Source: an uncultured Collinsella sp.
GTDB taxonomy: Bacteria > Actinomycetota > Coriobacteriia > Coriobacteriales > Coriobacteriaceae
Length of the DNA: 64,000 nt
Assembly: GCA_902495355.1 (NCBI GenBank)
Contig: CABUWV010000004.1
Span: 1-64,000, forward strand
Reading direction: 5' to 3'
A model generated the notes under the pieces. The model was not told the DNA's origin. It saw nothing but the letters and a program-made list of their open reading frames with translations, and did not search any database. Below, one piece after another: positions 1 to 8,694 of this stretch. Both the position numbers and the translations under genes were made by a program. Position 1 is the first letter of the stretch; every line of letters starts with the position of its first letter.

Positions 1-30
1 TCGGGCCGGTGGGAGGGATGGCCTTTCGAC

Positions 31-2712
31 CTACTCTTTTTCGACCGCGCGCATGATCGCCTTGTAGATCTCCATCAGCGGGATGATCAGGAAGGCCAGG
101 CCCAGCGCGGCAAGAACGCCCTTGAGCTCAAGCGTCACAGGGCCAAAGAACATCTCGGCAAGCGTCGGCTGCACGGTCACGATCACCGTCAGCACCAGTG
201 CCAGCGCGGCGGAAGCCCACAGCCACTTGTTCTGCTTCTTCATGGTGAACAGCGACGCACGACGGCTGCGCATATTGAAGCAGTGGAAAATCTCGACCAT
301 GTTGAGCGTGATGAACGCCATCATCACGCCTTCCTCGTCGGCATTGCCGGCGATCATATCGGCGATGTGGATGTAGCCCATGTCAAAGTACACGCCCACA
401 AAGAAGCTCGCCAGCACCAGCACGGTGATGATTAGGCCCTGGACCACGCAGTCCAGACCCATATTGCCGGCAAAGACGCCGTCCTTGGCGTTGCGCGGCT
501 TGCGCTTCATGATGTCGCCCTCGGCGTCCTCCATGCCCAGCGCGAGCGCGGGGAAACAGTCGGTGACCAGGTTCACCCACAGCAGCTGCACCGGCTGGAA
601 GATGGTAAAGCCGATGAGCGTGGCGATGAACACCGAGAAGACCTCGGCAAGGTTAGCCGAAAGCAGGAACTGGATGACCTTGCGGATGTTGTCGTAGATG
701 CGACGGCCCTCTTCGCAGGCACCGATGATGGTAGCGAAATTGTCGTCGGCGAGCACCATGTCGGCGACGTTCTTGGTGACGTCGGTACCAGTAATGCCCA
801 TGCCCACGCCGATGTCGGCGCGCTTGATGGACGGGGCGTCGTTGACGCCGTCGCCCGTCATGGCCACGATCTGGTCGCGCGACTTCCAAGCCTCGACGAT
901 GCGTGTCTTGTGCTCGGGTTGGACGCGGGCGTACACGCCGTAGTCCTCGATGTGCGCGTCGAGTTCCTCGTCGCTCATGCGATCGAGGTCGGCACCGGTG
1001 ATGGCATGGTTGCGATCGGTGACGATGCCCAGCTGCTTGGCGATGGCCACGGCGGTGTCGATGTGGTCGCCCGTGATCATGACGGTGCGAATACCAGCAT
1101 CGTGGGCCTCGCGGATGGCGTCGGCGACCTCGGGGCGGACAGGGTCAATCATGCCGGACAGGCCGCAGAAGACCAGGTCGTGCTCGAGCGCGGCGGGACT
1201 GCAGTCGGCCGGGACCTCGGTGTAGGTGCGGCTTGCCAGCGCCAGCACGCGCAGGGCCTCGTCGGCCATGGCCTTGTTGGCGGCCACGAGCTCGGCACGA
1301 CGCTCCTCGGTCAGCGGAACGACCTTGTCGCCGTCGTAGATATGGGTGCACAGGCCGATCACCACGTCGGGCGCGCCCTTGGTGTACTGCTCATACTCGC
1401 CATCCAGGGTCTCGACGACCACGGACATCATCTTGCGGCCCGAGTCGAACGGGGCCTCGCCCACGCGCGGGTGCTCGGCAGTCAAACCAGTAAGACCAGC
1501 CTTGCCGGCATCGTTGACAAGTGCACACTCGGTCGGCTCGCCCACGGCCTCGCCCAGCTCCTCGTCCCACTGGGCATCGGAGCACAGCGCCATGCCTGCC
1601 AGGAACTTCTCCTTGGGCGCAGCGAGCTCGTGCTTGACGACGGTCATCTTGTTCTGGGTAAGCGTGCCGGTCTTGTCCGAGCAGATGGTCTGCGTGCAGC
1701 CGAGTGTCTCGACAGCAGAAAGCTTGCGGATGATCGCCTGGCGCTTGGCCATCTTGGTCACGCCGAGCGAAAGGACGATGGTCACGACGGCGACCAGACC
1801 CTCGGGGATGGCGGCGACGGCGAGCGAGACGGCGACCATAAAGGTGTCGAGCAGGGCAGTCGGGTCGGTAAGGACGTTGCCCACGCCGTGACGGATGATG
1901 TCAACGCCAAAGATGACGACGCAGATGACGATAACCATGATGGTAAGGATGCGGCTGAGCTCAGCGAGCTTCACCTGCAGCGGCGTGAGCTCTTCCTTGG
2001 CCTCGGCAAGAGCGCCGGCAATCTTGCCCATCTCGGTGTCCATGCCGGTGCCGACCACGACGGCGCGACCGCGACCGTACACCACGGTGGAACCCATGTA
2101 GCACATGTTCTTGCGGTCGCCGAGCGGCACGTCATCGGTGCCCGCGGCAAGCTCAATCACGTTGGCGTGCTTCTCGACCGGCACGGACTCGCCGGTGAGT
2201 GCGGCCTCTTCGATCTTCATCGTGGCGCTCTCGAGCACGCGGCAGTCGGCCGGGACGGAGTCGCCTGCCTCGAGCATGATCACGTCGCCGGGAACGAGCT
2301 CGGCGCTCGGCAGGTGCACGAGCTTGCCGTCGCGCAGCACCTTGGACTGCGCCGCGCTCATCTCCTGCAGGGCCTCGAGGGCCTCCTCGCTCTTGGCTTC
2401 CTGGACCACACCCAGCACCGAGTTGACGATAACGACGAACATGATGATGGCGACATCGGCAAAGTCCGCCTCGCCCTTGACCATGCCCGTGAGTGCGCTG
2501 ATGACGGCGGCAACAATCAGCATGATGACCATGGGGTCTACCATCTGCTCAAAGAAGCGCTTCCACAGCGGCGTCTTCTCGGCTTCCTCAAGCTTGTTAG
2601 GGCCTGTCATGGCGAGGCGCGACGACGCCTCGCCGTTGCTCAGGCCGAGGTTCTCATCGACACCTTGGTCGCTGAGCACCTCCGCCGCGGCGGACAGGTA
2701 TTCCTTTTGCAT
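31..2712 (-). CDS. Calcium-translocating P-type ATPase (type IIA)
   Basis: Membrane cation pump of 893 residues that couples ATP hydrolysis to export of Ca2+ (possibly Mn2+). The phosphorylation motif DKTGTLT has its aspartate at residue 346. TGES (actuator domain) and TGDGVNDAPSIKRADIG (hinge) are present. Calcium ligands of the SERCA/PMR1 type are visible: AAIPEGL in M4, SANLAEVF in M5 and NLVTDC in M6. Length and N-terminal cation-ATPase domain are normal for the family. The ATG follows AGGAGGGG, part of which lies in a hairpin arm of the leader. Ca2+ versus Mn2+ specificity cannot be decided from sequence alone. Confidence 0.93.
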   Translation of the reverse strand: MQKEYLSAAAEVLSDQGVDENLGLSNGEASSRLAMTGPNKLEEAEKTPLWKRFFEQMVDPMVIMLIVAAVISALTGMVKGEADFADVAIIMFVVIVNSVLGVVQEAKSEEALEALQEMSAAQSKVLRDGKLVHLPSAELVPGDVIMLEAGDSVPADCRVLESATMKIEEAALTGESVPVEKHANVIELAAGTDDVPLGDRKNMCYMGSTVVYGRGRAVVVGTGMDTEMGKIAGALAEAKEELTPLQVKLAELSRILTIMVIVICVVIFGVDIIRHGVGNVLTDPTALLDTFMVAVSLAVAAIPEGLVAVVTIVLSLGVTKMAKRQAIIRKLSAVETLGCTQTICSDKTGTLTQNKMTVVKHELAAPKEKFLAGMALCSDAQWDEELGEAVGEPTECALVNDAGKAGLTGLTAEHPRVGEAPFDSGRKMMSVVVETLDGEYEQYTKGAPDVVIGLCTHIYDGDKVVPLTEERRAELVAANKAMADEALRVLALASRTYTEVPADCSPAALEHDLVFCGLSGMIDPVRPEVADAIREAHDAGIRTVMITGDHIDTAVAIAKQLGIVTDRNHAITGADLDRMSDEELDAHIEDYGVYARVQPEHKTRIVEAWKSRDQIVAMTGDGVNDAPSIKRADIGVGMGITGTDVTKNVADMVLADDNFATIIGACEEGRRIYDNIRKVIQFLLSANLAEVFSVFIATLIGFTIFQPVQLLWVNLVTDCFPALALGMEDAEGDIMKRKPRNAKDGVFAGNMGLDCVVQGLIITVLVLASFFVGVYFDMGYIHIADMIAGNADEEGVMMAFITLNMVEIFHCFNMRSRRASLFTMKKQNKWLWASAALALVLTVIVTVQPTLAEMFFGPVTLELKGVLAALGLAFLIIPLMEIYKAIMRAVEKE

Positions 2713-2850
2713 ATAGAGTCCCCTCCTGGGATTCGGGCCACTCAGCAGATTGATGCCCGATCATAATTCCCAGGATAAGGGCAAGGGCTCATCAAGGCTG
2801 CCGTGCTGAGCGGCAGTTGATAGTGGAGCTATGGTACCCCAAAGCGACGC
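2713..2850 (-). promoter_or_regulatory. Structured 5' leader with Shine-Dalgarno in a stem
   Basis: The leader of the ATPase gene contains a perfect 8-bp inverted repeat, TCCTGGGA (2768-2775) with TCCCAGGA (2724-2731), enclosing a second stem TCGGGC/GCCCGA. The 3' arm overlaps the ribosome site AGGAGGGG. Upstream is another hairpin, CTGCCG/CGGCAG (2798-2816), extended by ATCAA/TTGAT. This layout could control translation. I could not match it to a known riboswitch class. Confidence 0.4.
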
Positions 2851-3153
2851 GTCTAGCCAAAACATTCCAATTGGAAACACGGCTCGAGTGCAACGATGCA
2901 GACCGTATGATGCTCAACATTGATAAAACGTTTTTTCTTCGGTGCATCATCAAACTGAAATATCGCCCAGATAGCAGCGGTTAGAACGGTTGGTAAAGTT
3001 TTTGCATATACCGTTTATTCGCAAAAAATGAACTTCTAATTCGGCATACGGTCGATTTTTTGGGGTATTCGGTCGGCATTTCGTTATAATCATCTCAGTT
3101 TTATTTCTTATGGTTTATCTATCAGCGCAAGACGATGTCAGATGGAGGTCTGA
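2851..3153 (+). promoter_or_regulatory. Promoter region of pyruvate kinase
   Basis: AT-richer intergenic DNA. A consensus -10 box TATAAT lies at 3085-3090; the -35 box is poor (TTGGGG, 19-bp spacer). An inverted repeat TTTTTGC (2999-3005)/GCAAAAA (3021-3027) lies about 60 bp upstream and may bind a regulator. The ribosome site GGAGG precedes the ATG at 3154. Confidence 0.45.
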
Positions 3154-4614
3154 ATGTACAAGCGCACCAAGATTGTATGCACCATGGGTCCCGCCTGCGA
3201 TAGCGACGAGACCATCCGCGAGATGATCAAGGCGGGCATGAACGTCGCCCGTTTTAACTTCTCGCACGGATCCTACGACGAGCACCACGGTCGCATCGAG
3301 CGCGTCCGTCGTATTTCCAAGGAGCTCGGTATGCCCGTCGGCATCCTGCTCGACACCAAGGGCCCCGAGGTCCGCACCGGCCTTCTGGTCGACGGCAAGA
3401 AGGTTGCCGTCAAGACCGGCGACAAGATCGTCGTTACTGCTCAGCCCACGACCGAGGATTTCCACGGCACCGCTGAGCACATCTCCCTCGACTACCTGGC
3501 TCTGCCCTCCGAGGTCGAGAAGGGCTCCCTCATCCTGATCGATGACGGCCTGGTTGCCCTTGAGGTCGAGTCCGTCAGCGGCCAGGACATGACCTGCGTC
3601 GTCAAGAATGACGGCCTGATCGGCGAGCGCAAGGGCGTCAACATGCCCAACGTCAACATCTCGCTGCCCGCCATCACCGAGCGCGATCGTCAGGACATCC
3701 TCTTTGGCCTGACCGAGAACATCGACTACATCGCCGCTTCCTTCATCCGTGACGGCGAGTCCGTCCGCGGCATCCGCGAGCTTTGCCGCGAGAACGGCGG
3801 CGAGCACGTGACGATCTTCCCGAAGATCGAATGCGCCCTGGGCGTCGAGAACTTCGACGAGATCCTCGAGGCTTCCGACGGCATCATGGTCGCCCGTGGC
3901 GACCTGGGCATCGAGATCAAGCCCGAGCTCGTTCCGCACATCCAGAAGGAGATCATCGCTAAGTGCAACGCGGCCTACAAGCCCGTTATCACCGCTACGC
4001 AGATGCTCGACTCCATGCAGCTGAACCCGCGCCCGACGCGCGCCGAGGTTGCCGACGTTGCTAACGCCATTTACGACGGCACCGACGCCGTTATGCTCTC
4101 TGGCGAGTCCGCTGCCGGTAAGTACCCGGTCGAGGCCGTCAAGATGCAGGCCAGCATTGCTCTCGAGACCGAGAAGTACCTCCCGGCCCACGCTCCGCTC
4201 GAGGTTCCGGCCGACGCTCATGGCACCCGCGTTGTTAACAACGTTGTGGGTATGTCCGCTGTGAACATGGCCACCACCGTTGGCGCCAAGTGCATCACCG
4301 TGCCGACGACCACCGGTCGTACCGCTCGCCTGATTTCGCACTTCCGTCCCAACATGCCGATCTGCGCGTTCTCCCGCCACGAGTGGGCCGTCCAGCAGAT
4401 GATTATGTACTGGGGCGTTATCCCGCACCAGGCCGAGATTACCCAGGGCACCGTCAACGGCACGATCGTCAAGGCGATCGAGACCGCTAAGGAGCTCGGC
4501 TACGTCAAGGCCGGCGATCTGACCGTCGCTACCGCTGGCGATCCCCGCATGAGCGTCCAGCTCGAGGATAAGGTCTCCTCGACCAACGTCGCTTACGTCG
4601 CTCAGGTGCGCTAA
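3154..4614 (+). CDS. pyk: Pyruvate kinase
   Basis: Glycolytic enzyme converting phosphoenolpyruvate and ADP to pyruvate and ATP; 486 residues, usual bacterial size. The N-terminus KRTKIVCTMGPACDSDETIR carries the conserved TK(I/V)VCTxGP start of the TIM barrel. LLDTKGPEVRTG is the nucleotide/B-domain entry, FPKIECALGVENFDEI holds the catalytic lysine and metal-binding glutamate, and ATQMLDSM follows. ATG after TGGAGG. Single gene with its own promoter and a strong terminator. Confidence 0.97.
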   Translation: MYKRTKIVCTMGPACDSDETIREMIKAGMNVARFNFSHGSYDEHHGRIERVRRISKELGMPVGILLDTKGPEVRTGLLVDGKKVAVKTGDKIVVTAQPTTEDFHGTAEHISLDYLALPSEVEKGSLILIDDGLVALEVESVSGQDMTCVVKNDGLIGERKGVNMPNVNISLPAITERDRQDILFGLTENIDYIAASFIRDGESVRGIRELCRENGGEHVTIFPKIECALGVENFDEILEASDGIMVARGDLGIEIKPELVPHIQKEIIAKCNAAYKPVITATQMLDSMQLNPRPTRAEVADVANAIYDGTDAVMLSGESAAGKYPVEAVKMQASIALETEKYLPAHAPLEVPADAHGTRVVNNVVGMSAVNMATTVGAKCITVPTTTGRTARLISHFRPNMPICAFSRHEWAVQQMIMYWGVIPHQAEITQGTVNGTIVKAIETAKELGYVKAGDLTVATAGDPRMSVQLEDKVSSTNVAYVAQVR

Positions 4615-4642
4615 ATCGTACTTGCAAGCAAATTTGCATTGC

Positions 4643-4680
4643 AAAGGGGCCCGGAAGGCATTGCCTTCCGGGCCCCTTTT
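4643..4680 (+). terminator. Rho-independent terminator after pyk
   Basis: Near-perfect GC-rich hairpin (AAAGGGGCCCGGAAGGC with its complement, ATT loop) followed by TTTT, 28 bp after the pyk stop codon. Confidence 0.9.
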
Positions 4681-4863
4681 CTGTGCACCGATGCCTACCG
4701 CACGGCATGGCACGCACCCATTTCATTACCAAAAGCGCGAAATCCGCCCTCCGAGGCCCAAAAAATAAAGCCCCAAGCGCTAAAAGTGTTCGCCCGGTGG
4801 CAAACCCACACCTCACACAGGGCTGATAAATCGTTTTAGCAAGAACCAAATCGACCTGGTTTT

Positions 4864-4987
4864 CGGAAGTATGCGGCAAATTCTGGAACCTCCGAGCACA
4901 CCCTGTTTTTTCGCAACAAAATGCCTGATAAACTAGCCTCAAAAGCCAGGTCCGCTCATAGGGTTCAGATTTTGCCGCATACTTCCG
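4864..4987. repeat. 124-bp element with 17-bp perfect terminal inverted repeats
   Basis: CGGAAGTATGCGGCAAA (4864-4880) is repeated in reverse at 4971-4987. The pairing extends inward with one bulge (TTCTGGAACC against GGGTTCAGAT). The interior contains CCGAGCACACCC, a word also found inside the different palindromic element at 39605 and 47891. No ORF is credible. It fills most of the 427-bp gap between pyk and the next gene. Confidence 0.75.
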
Positions 4988-5041
4988 GATTGACGCTGGC
5001 CTCACTCGATTCAAAGAGATGATTTCGGCCAGGAGGGCATT

Positions 5042-6115
5042 ATGGACCTGACGCTTTGTGGGCAATCCGCCTTTAACTACTACCGCATCCCGCCGCAGGT
5101 ATTAGGCCTTTACCCCGCCATTAGCCTTGGCAATATGGATCGCAGATGTTGCGGCCTCGGAAGCCATGCAGTTGTAAAAGACCTGCTTCACGCACCGCTT
5201 CACAGGCTAGTATTCACTCGGGCACAATCCGGGTCGCGAAGCCTGTTTAAATCGCACCTCCTGACCCAAGAGCCGCCTCCTGGGTCGTTTAGACAGACTG
5301 AACATGGATTTGATGTCACTTCACCGGAGTTCACGCTGCTCAGCCTTGCCACGCAGGCCTCACGCAACCAGTTACTCATGGCGTGCTACGAGATGTGCGG
5401 CTCCTTTGCAGTGTTTAAGCCCTGCGAGCGAACGCAACAACAACTCGATGAAGCTATTTCGCTTAAGTTCATTCCACCCAACTGCGGCTGGGAGCGAGTT
5501 AACGACACCAAGGGCAATGACACCAACTTGTGGAAGCGCACGCCGCTTCTTACCGCAACGGATATCGCCGCGTTCGCCAAGCAAGCCGCAGGCCTGCGCG
5601 GCGTCAAACAACTGCGCTGGGCGGCCGAGCACATGACGGGGCAGGCCGCCTCGCCCTTCGAAGTACAGACCTCCATGCTTATCTCGCTCCCCCGCGACGA
5701 GGGCGGCCAGGGCATCGAGATCGCCAACAACGCGCGCATCCCGCTCAGTGAAGCCGCACGTTCGCTGTATGACAAAACCTGCTGCTACGCCGATATCCTC
5801 ATCGAAAGCGCCACCGACAGCATGGGCGTCATTCTGGAATGCCAAGGCCGCTCTGCCCACGACAGCGAAGCCGCGAGCCTCTCCGATGCCGAGCGCGCCA
5901 CCGCACTCACAAGCATGGGCTACGACGTCATCCAAATTACCTATGACCAGATCAAGGAGAAGAAGAGCTTCGACCACATAGCCGAGCTCATCCATAAAAA
6001 GGCCGGGCTTCCCCACATCCCAAAGACCAAACAGGAGCGCATTGCCGAAGATACCTTACGGCAAGAGCTACTTGTCGATTGGGTTGAGCTATTCACTGCC
6101 GGGCCGGCCGGCTAG
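5042..6115 (+). CDS. Conserved hypothetical protein, probable PD-(D/E)XK fold (DUF559/AbiEi-like)
   Basis: Protein of 357 residues, soluble, not recognised by name. The C-terminal third looks like a DUF559/VSR-type nuclease fold: YADILIES supplies an aspartate, then GVILECQGR an E-x-Q motif, then a helix and GYDVIQITYDQI. The N-terminal part could match the winged-helix/AbiEi-like half of such proteins. ATG follows AGGAGGGCATT. It ends tail-to-tail with the next gene, overlapping by 4 bp. Nuclease activity is uncertain because the usual lysine is replaced by glutamine. Confidence 0.6.
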   Translation: MDLTLCGQSAFNYYRIPPQVLGLYPAISLGNMDRRCCGLGSHAVVKDLLHAPLHRLVFTRAQSGSRSLFKSHLLTQEPPPGSFRQTEHGFDVTSPEFTLLSLATQASRNQLLMACYEMCGSFAVFKPCERTQQQLDEAISLKFIPPNCGWERVNDTKGNDTNLWKRTPLLTATDIAAFAKQAAGLRGVKQLRWAAEHMTGQAASPFEVQTSMLISLPRDEGGQGIEIANNARIPLSEAARSLYDKTCCYADILIESATDSMGVILECQGRSAHDSEAASLSDAERATALTSMGYDVIQITYDQIKEKKSFDHIAELIHKKAGLPHIPKTKQERIAEDTLRQELLVDWVELFTAGPAG

Positions 6116-6960
6116 CAGCTAGCGATCAGGGGGACTGCGGGGACGTCAGAAGCGGCAACGCGAGCCGCAAAGCCCGCCTCGGTCAGCTCGATGACCTCGG
6201 TAAACGTTGCGTCGAAGAATTTCTCGGTCAGCAGGCGGTATGGCGGATTGTCGGGCTCGCCGGGGTTTTCGCGCACGATCTCGTGCATAACGCCGATGGT
6301 CTTGAGCACATACTCTTTATGGATGGGATACTGCCCAAAACGCGTCGCAGCGGTATACAGGCGATCGGTCGCACGCGGAATCGAAACAATGCCGAGCGTC
6401 TTGCCAAACCAGTCAAAGTCGCCTTGCTTTTTAATGCGGAACTCCTCGCACGGCTTGCCGCCGTGCGCCTCCAGGTACTGATTCACGCGCGTATTCCATA
6501 CGGTATCGGCCACCAGATGCGACCAGACACCCAATGTCAAATCGAGCAACGACTGCGCCACGTCCTCGGACGCAAGCGAGAACTCACGAGCGCCGGGACC
6601 GACAACCGGCTCGGCATCCCTGTAGCGCTGGGGATAGTGCACGCGATTCAGTCGCTCGCGCTCCTCGACAATCGAGGTAGCCTCGGCGGGTTCGCCCGCG
6701 GGTGCGCCGTTAAGCAGCGGCGCCACATAGGTATCCCAGAACTCATGCTCACGAGGCTTAGGGATGGGTTCAGGCTTGGCAAAGTGCGTAATGCGGTACG
6801 GGATGGGATCGGCGATGCCAGGGACCATATAGCCCACGAAGATATCCGGAACCACGCAGCCAAACAAAAAGGCATTGCGGTCGCGCACGCTATTGGCAAG
6901 CGCACCGGTGCGCTCCAGCAAACGCTCCGTCTGAGCGATATGAATGTTCCAGCTTGGCAT
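6112..6960 (-). CDS. Zinc-dependent phospholipase C-like protein
   Basis: Protein of 282 residues resembling the zinc phospholipase C/S1-P1 nuclease-like family. The N-terminus MPSWNIHIAQTERLLE, then FLFGCVVPDIFVGY, RITHF and GVWSHLVADTVWNTRVN provide the spaced His and Asp residues expected for a zinc centre. No signal peptide, so it is probably cytoplasmic. I chose the ATG at 6960 because GGGGGTGG lies just upstream; an ATG at 6972 has no ribosome site. The substrate is unknown. Confidence 0.65.
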   Translation of the reverse strand: MPSWNIHIAQTERLLERTGALANSVRDRNAFLFGCVVPDIFVGYMVPGIADPIPYRITHFAKPEPIPKPREHEFWDTYVAPLLNGAPAGEPAEATSIVEERERLNRVHYPQRYRDAEPVVGPGAREFSLASEDVAQSLLDLTLGVWSHLVADTVWNTRVNQYLEAHGGKPCEEFRIKKQGDFDWFGKTLGIVSIPRATDRLYTAATRFGQYPIHKEYVLKTIGVMHEIVRENPGEPDNPPYRLLTEKFFDATFTEVIELTEAGFAARVAASDVPAVPLIASC

Positions 6961-7040
6961 AGCCACCCCCATAAAAAACCTGGATAACTATACCATCACG
7001 GCAAAGCCGCGCGGGCGGCTACGCACGCTCTACGCAGCAA

Positions 7041-7829
7041 CTAGTCCGTAGCACCGCTTTCGGTTCCATACGACGACACCGGCGCCTCGACCACATGGTG
7101 ATATCGATCGATATAGATTGCACGGGCACCCAGGCGTCGCACCAAATCTTGGTGATGTGTGCTCATCAAGACCGTCTTACCCGCCGCGACGTAGGCCAGC
7201 AAGAAGTTGACCACGATGTCGCATGAATCCTCGTCGAGCCCATTGGTAGGCTCGTCGAGGACCAAGATATCCGGGTTCATCGACACCACCGCAGCCAGCG
7301 CCACACGCTTCTTTTGCCCACCCGAAAGCTGATAGGGCGAGGCATCGACCAGGTCGGCAACCTGGAACAGCTCCATGGCATCGTGCACGCGACGGTCGAG
7401 CTCGCCTGCCGGCAGCCCCATCTGCGCGGGACCAAAAGCAACTTCCTCACCCACCGTAGCGCAGAACAGCTGGGCGTCGGCATTCTGGAACACAAAGCCC
7501 ACGCGCTGATGAAAACGCTGAGCGGCCGCAGAATCCTTTAGAAACGCCGCATCGATCACGTGCCCGTCAAACAGGTATGCCCCTGCATCCGCGAGTTCAA
7601 GGCCGTTAATAAGACGCATAATCGTCGTCTTACCGCAGCCGTTGGGACCGAGCAGGGCAACGAGTTCACCACGATCGACCTGCAGCGACACGCCATCGAC
7701 AACCGTATGCCCCGCATAGGAGAACACCACGTCGCGCAGCTCGATGAGCGGCGCGACCTCGGCGCCGCCCGCACCGTTCGTGCCCGCCGCACTATTCATA
7801 TCGATCGTCAAAACGTCGCCCTTCCCCAT
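7041..7829 (-). CDS. nikO: Nickel ECF/ABC transporter ATP-binding protein (NikO/CbiO)
   Basis: ATPase of the Ni2+/Co2+ energy-coupling-factor transporter; about 262 residues. Walker A is GPNGCGKTT, the Q-loop region VGFVFQNADAQLF is typical of CbiO, the signature is LSGGQKKR and Walker B is ILVLDEPTNGLDED. A longer frame to 7925 overlaps nikQ and reads as Cys/Arg-rich shadow sequence, so I start at the ATG at 7829 with GGGG 6 bp upstream (ATG 7835 is an alternative). Last gene of nikMN-nikQ-nikO. The upstream NikR-type site favours nickel over cobalt. Confidence 0.88.
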   Translation of the reverse strand: MGKGDVLTIDMNSAAGTNGAGGAEVAPLIELRDVVFSYAGHTVVDGVSLQVDRGELVALLGPNGCGKTTIMRLINGLELADAGAYLFDGHVIDAAFLKDSAAAQRFHQRVGFVFQNADAQLFCATVGEEVAFGPAQMGLPAGELDRRVHDAMELFQVADLVDASPYQLSGGQKKRVALAAVVSMNPDILVLDEPTNGLDEDSCDIVVNFLLAYVAAGKTVLMSTHHQDLVRRLGARAIYIDRYHHVVEAPVSSYGTESGATD

Positions 7830-7857
7830 TTGCATCCCCAGCCGGAACCAGCAGCGC

Positions 7858-8694
7858 CTACAGCGCGGCGCACAACACTGCCAGCAGCGCCACGCCGGCC
7901 GCGTAAACCGCATCGCGCCAGCCAAAACCGCTCCGTGCAGGCGCCGGATACACGCCGGCGAAGCCGCGGCAAAGCATGGCCTCGTCCATCGCGCGGCTGC
8001 ATTCCATCGCCTTGATAAACGTCATGCCCATGATACCCGCCAGCGAGTCGGTGCGCGAAAAACCCGCAGGCGCGGAACCGACACTGCGCAGCATGACCGA
8101 TTCGCACAAATTGTGCGCCGTGCGACCCAGCACCTCGACGTGCTTGAGCGCCATATCAAACGTAAAGATAACTTCGTCGGGCAGATGTAGCGTCTTGAGC
8201 GCCGCCGACATGCGGTTCCAGGTGAGCGTCCACGAAACACCCAGCACGAGCGACACATTAATGAAGGTCTTGAGCGCAATTTTGAGCATGGCGCCCGTAG
8301 CGGAAGCGCCCAGCAGCAGGGCAGGCAGCGCCAGGACCACTGCGAGCCCCGCAGCGCCAAGCGCCGGCACAAAGGTCGCGCGCAGCCCGCGTACAGGGCG
8401 CACGGCAACGAGCACCAGCGCAATGGCCGCCATCAAAATGAGGTACAGCGGGCTCTGTGTCAGACACACGCACAGGACGCAAGCGAACATCCCCACCAGG
8501 CGCACCGGAGCCGAAACGCAAGAAAGGGCGCGGTCGACCATCGACCCGCCCTCGTGCGCGCCTCCACCCAGGCGAACCCGCTCAAGCAGGCTCGCCAGGT
8601 GCAGGACATTCTGTTGCATTACGCGATGCCGAGCGCCCGTGGGCTCGTAACGCTGCTCGTCCGCAAGCCAGCTAGGCAGCTCGACCGTCGCCAT
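7858..8694 (-). CDS. nikQ: Nickel ECF transporter transmembrane protein (NikQ/CbiQ)
   Basis: Integral membrane T-component, 278 residues, linking the substrate-binding NikMN to the ATPase. Several hydrophobic segments lie in residues 60-140 and near the C-terminus. The conserved CbiQ coupling region is seen as SAALKTLHLPDEVIFTFDMALKHVEVLG and later AMDEAMLCRGF, close to the family A-R-G motifs. It overlaps the end of nikMN by 23 bp, so translation is probably coupled. Confidence 0.85.
   Translation of the reverse strand: MATVELPSWLADEQRYEPTGARHRVMQQNVLHLASLLERVRLGGGAHEGGSMVDRALSCVSAPVRLVGMFACVLCVCLTQSPLYLILMAAIALVLVAVRPVRGLRATFVPALGAAGLAVVLALPALLLGASATGAMLKIALKTFINVSLVLGVSWTLTWNRMSAALKTLHLPDEVIFTFDMALKHVEVLGRTAHNLCESVMLRSVGSAPAGFSRTDSLAGIMGMTFIKAMECSRAMDEAMLCRGFAGVYPAPARSGFGWRDAVYAAGVALLAVLCAAL

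Noticed and set aside
910..2766. 618-codon open frame antisense to the calcium ATPase
   Set aside because: His/Asp/Gly-rich shadow translation typical of high-GC genes; the ATPase frame has clear motifs and a ribosome site.
2713..2880. yybP-ykoY manganese riboswitch before the P-type ATPase
   Set aside because: Hairpins are present but the conserved loop sequences I know were not found.
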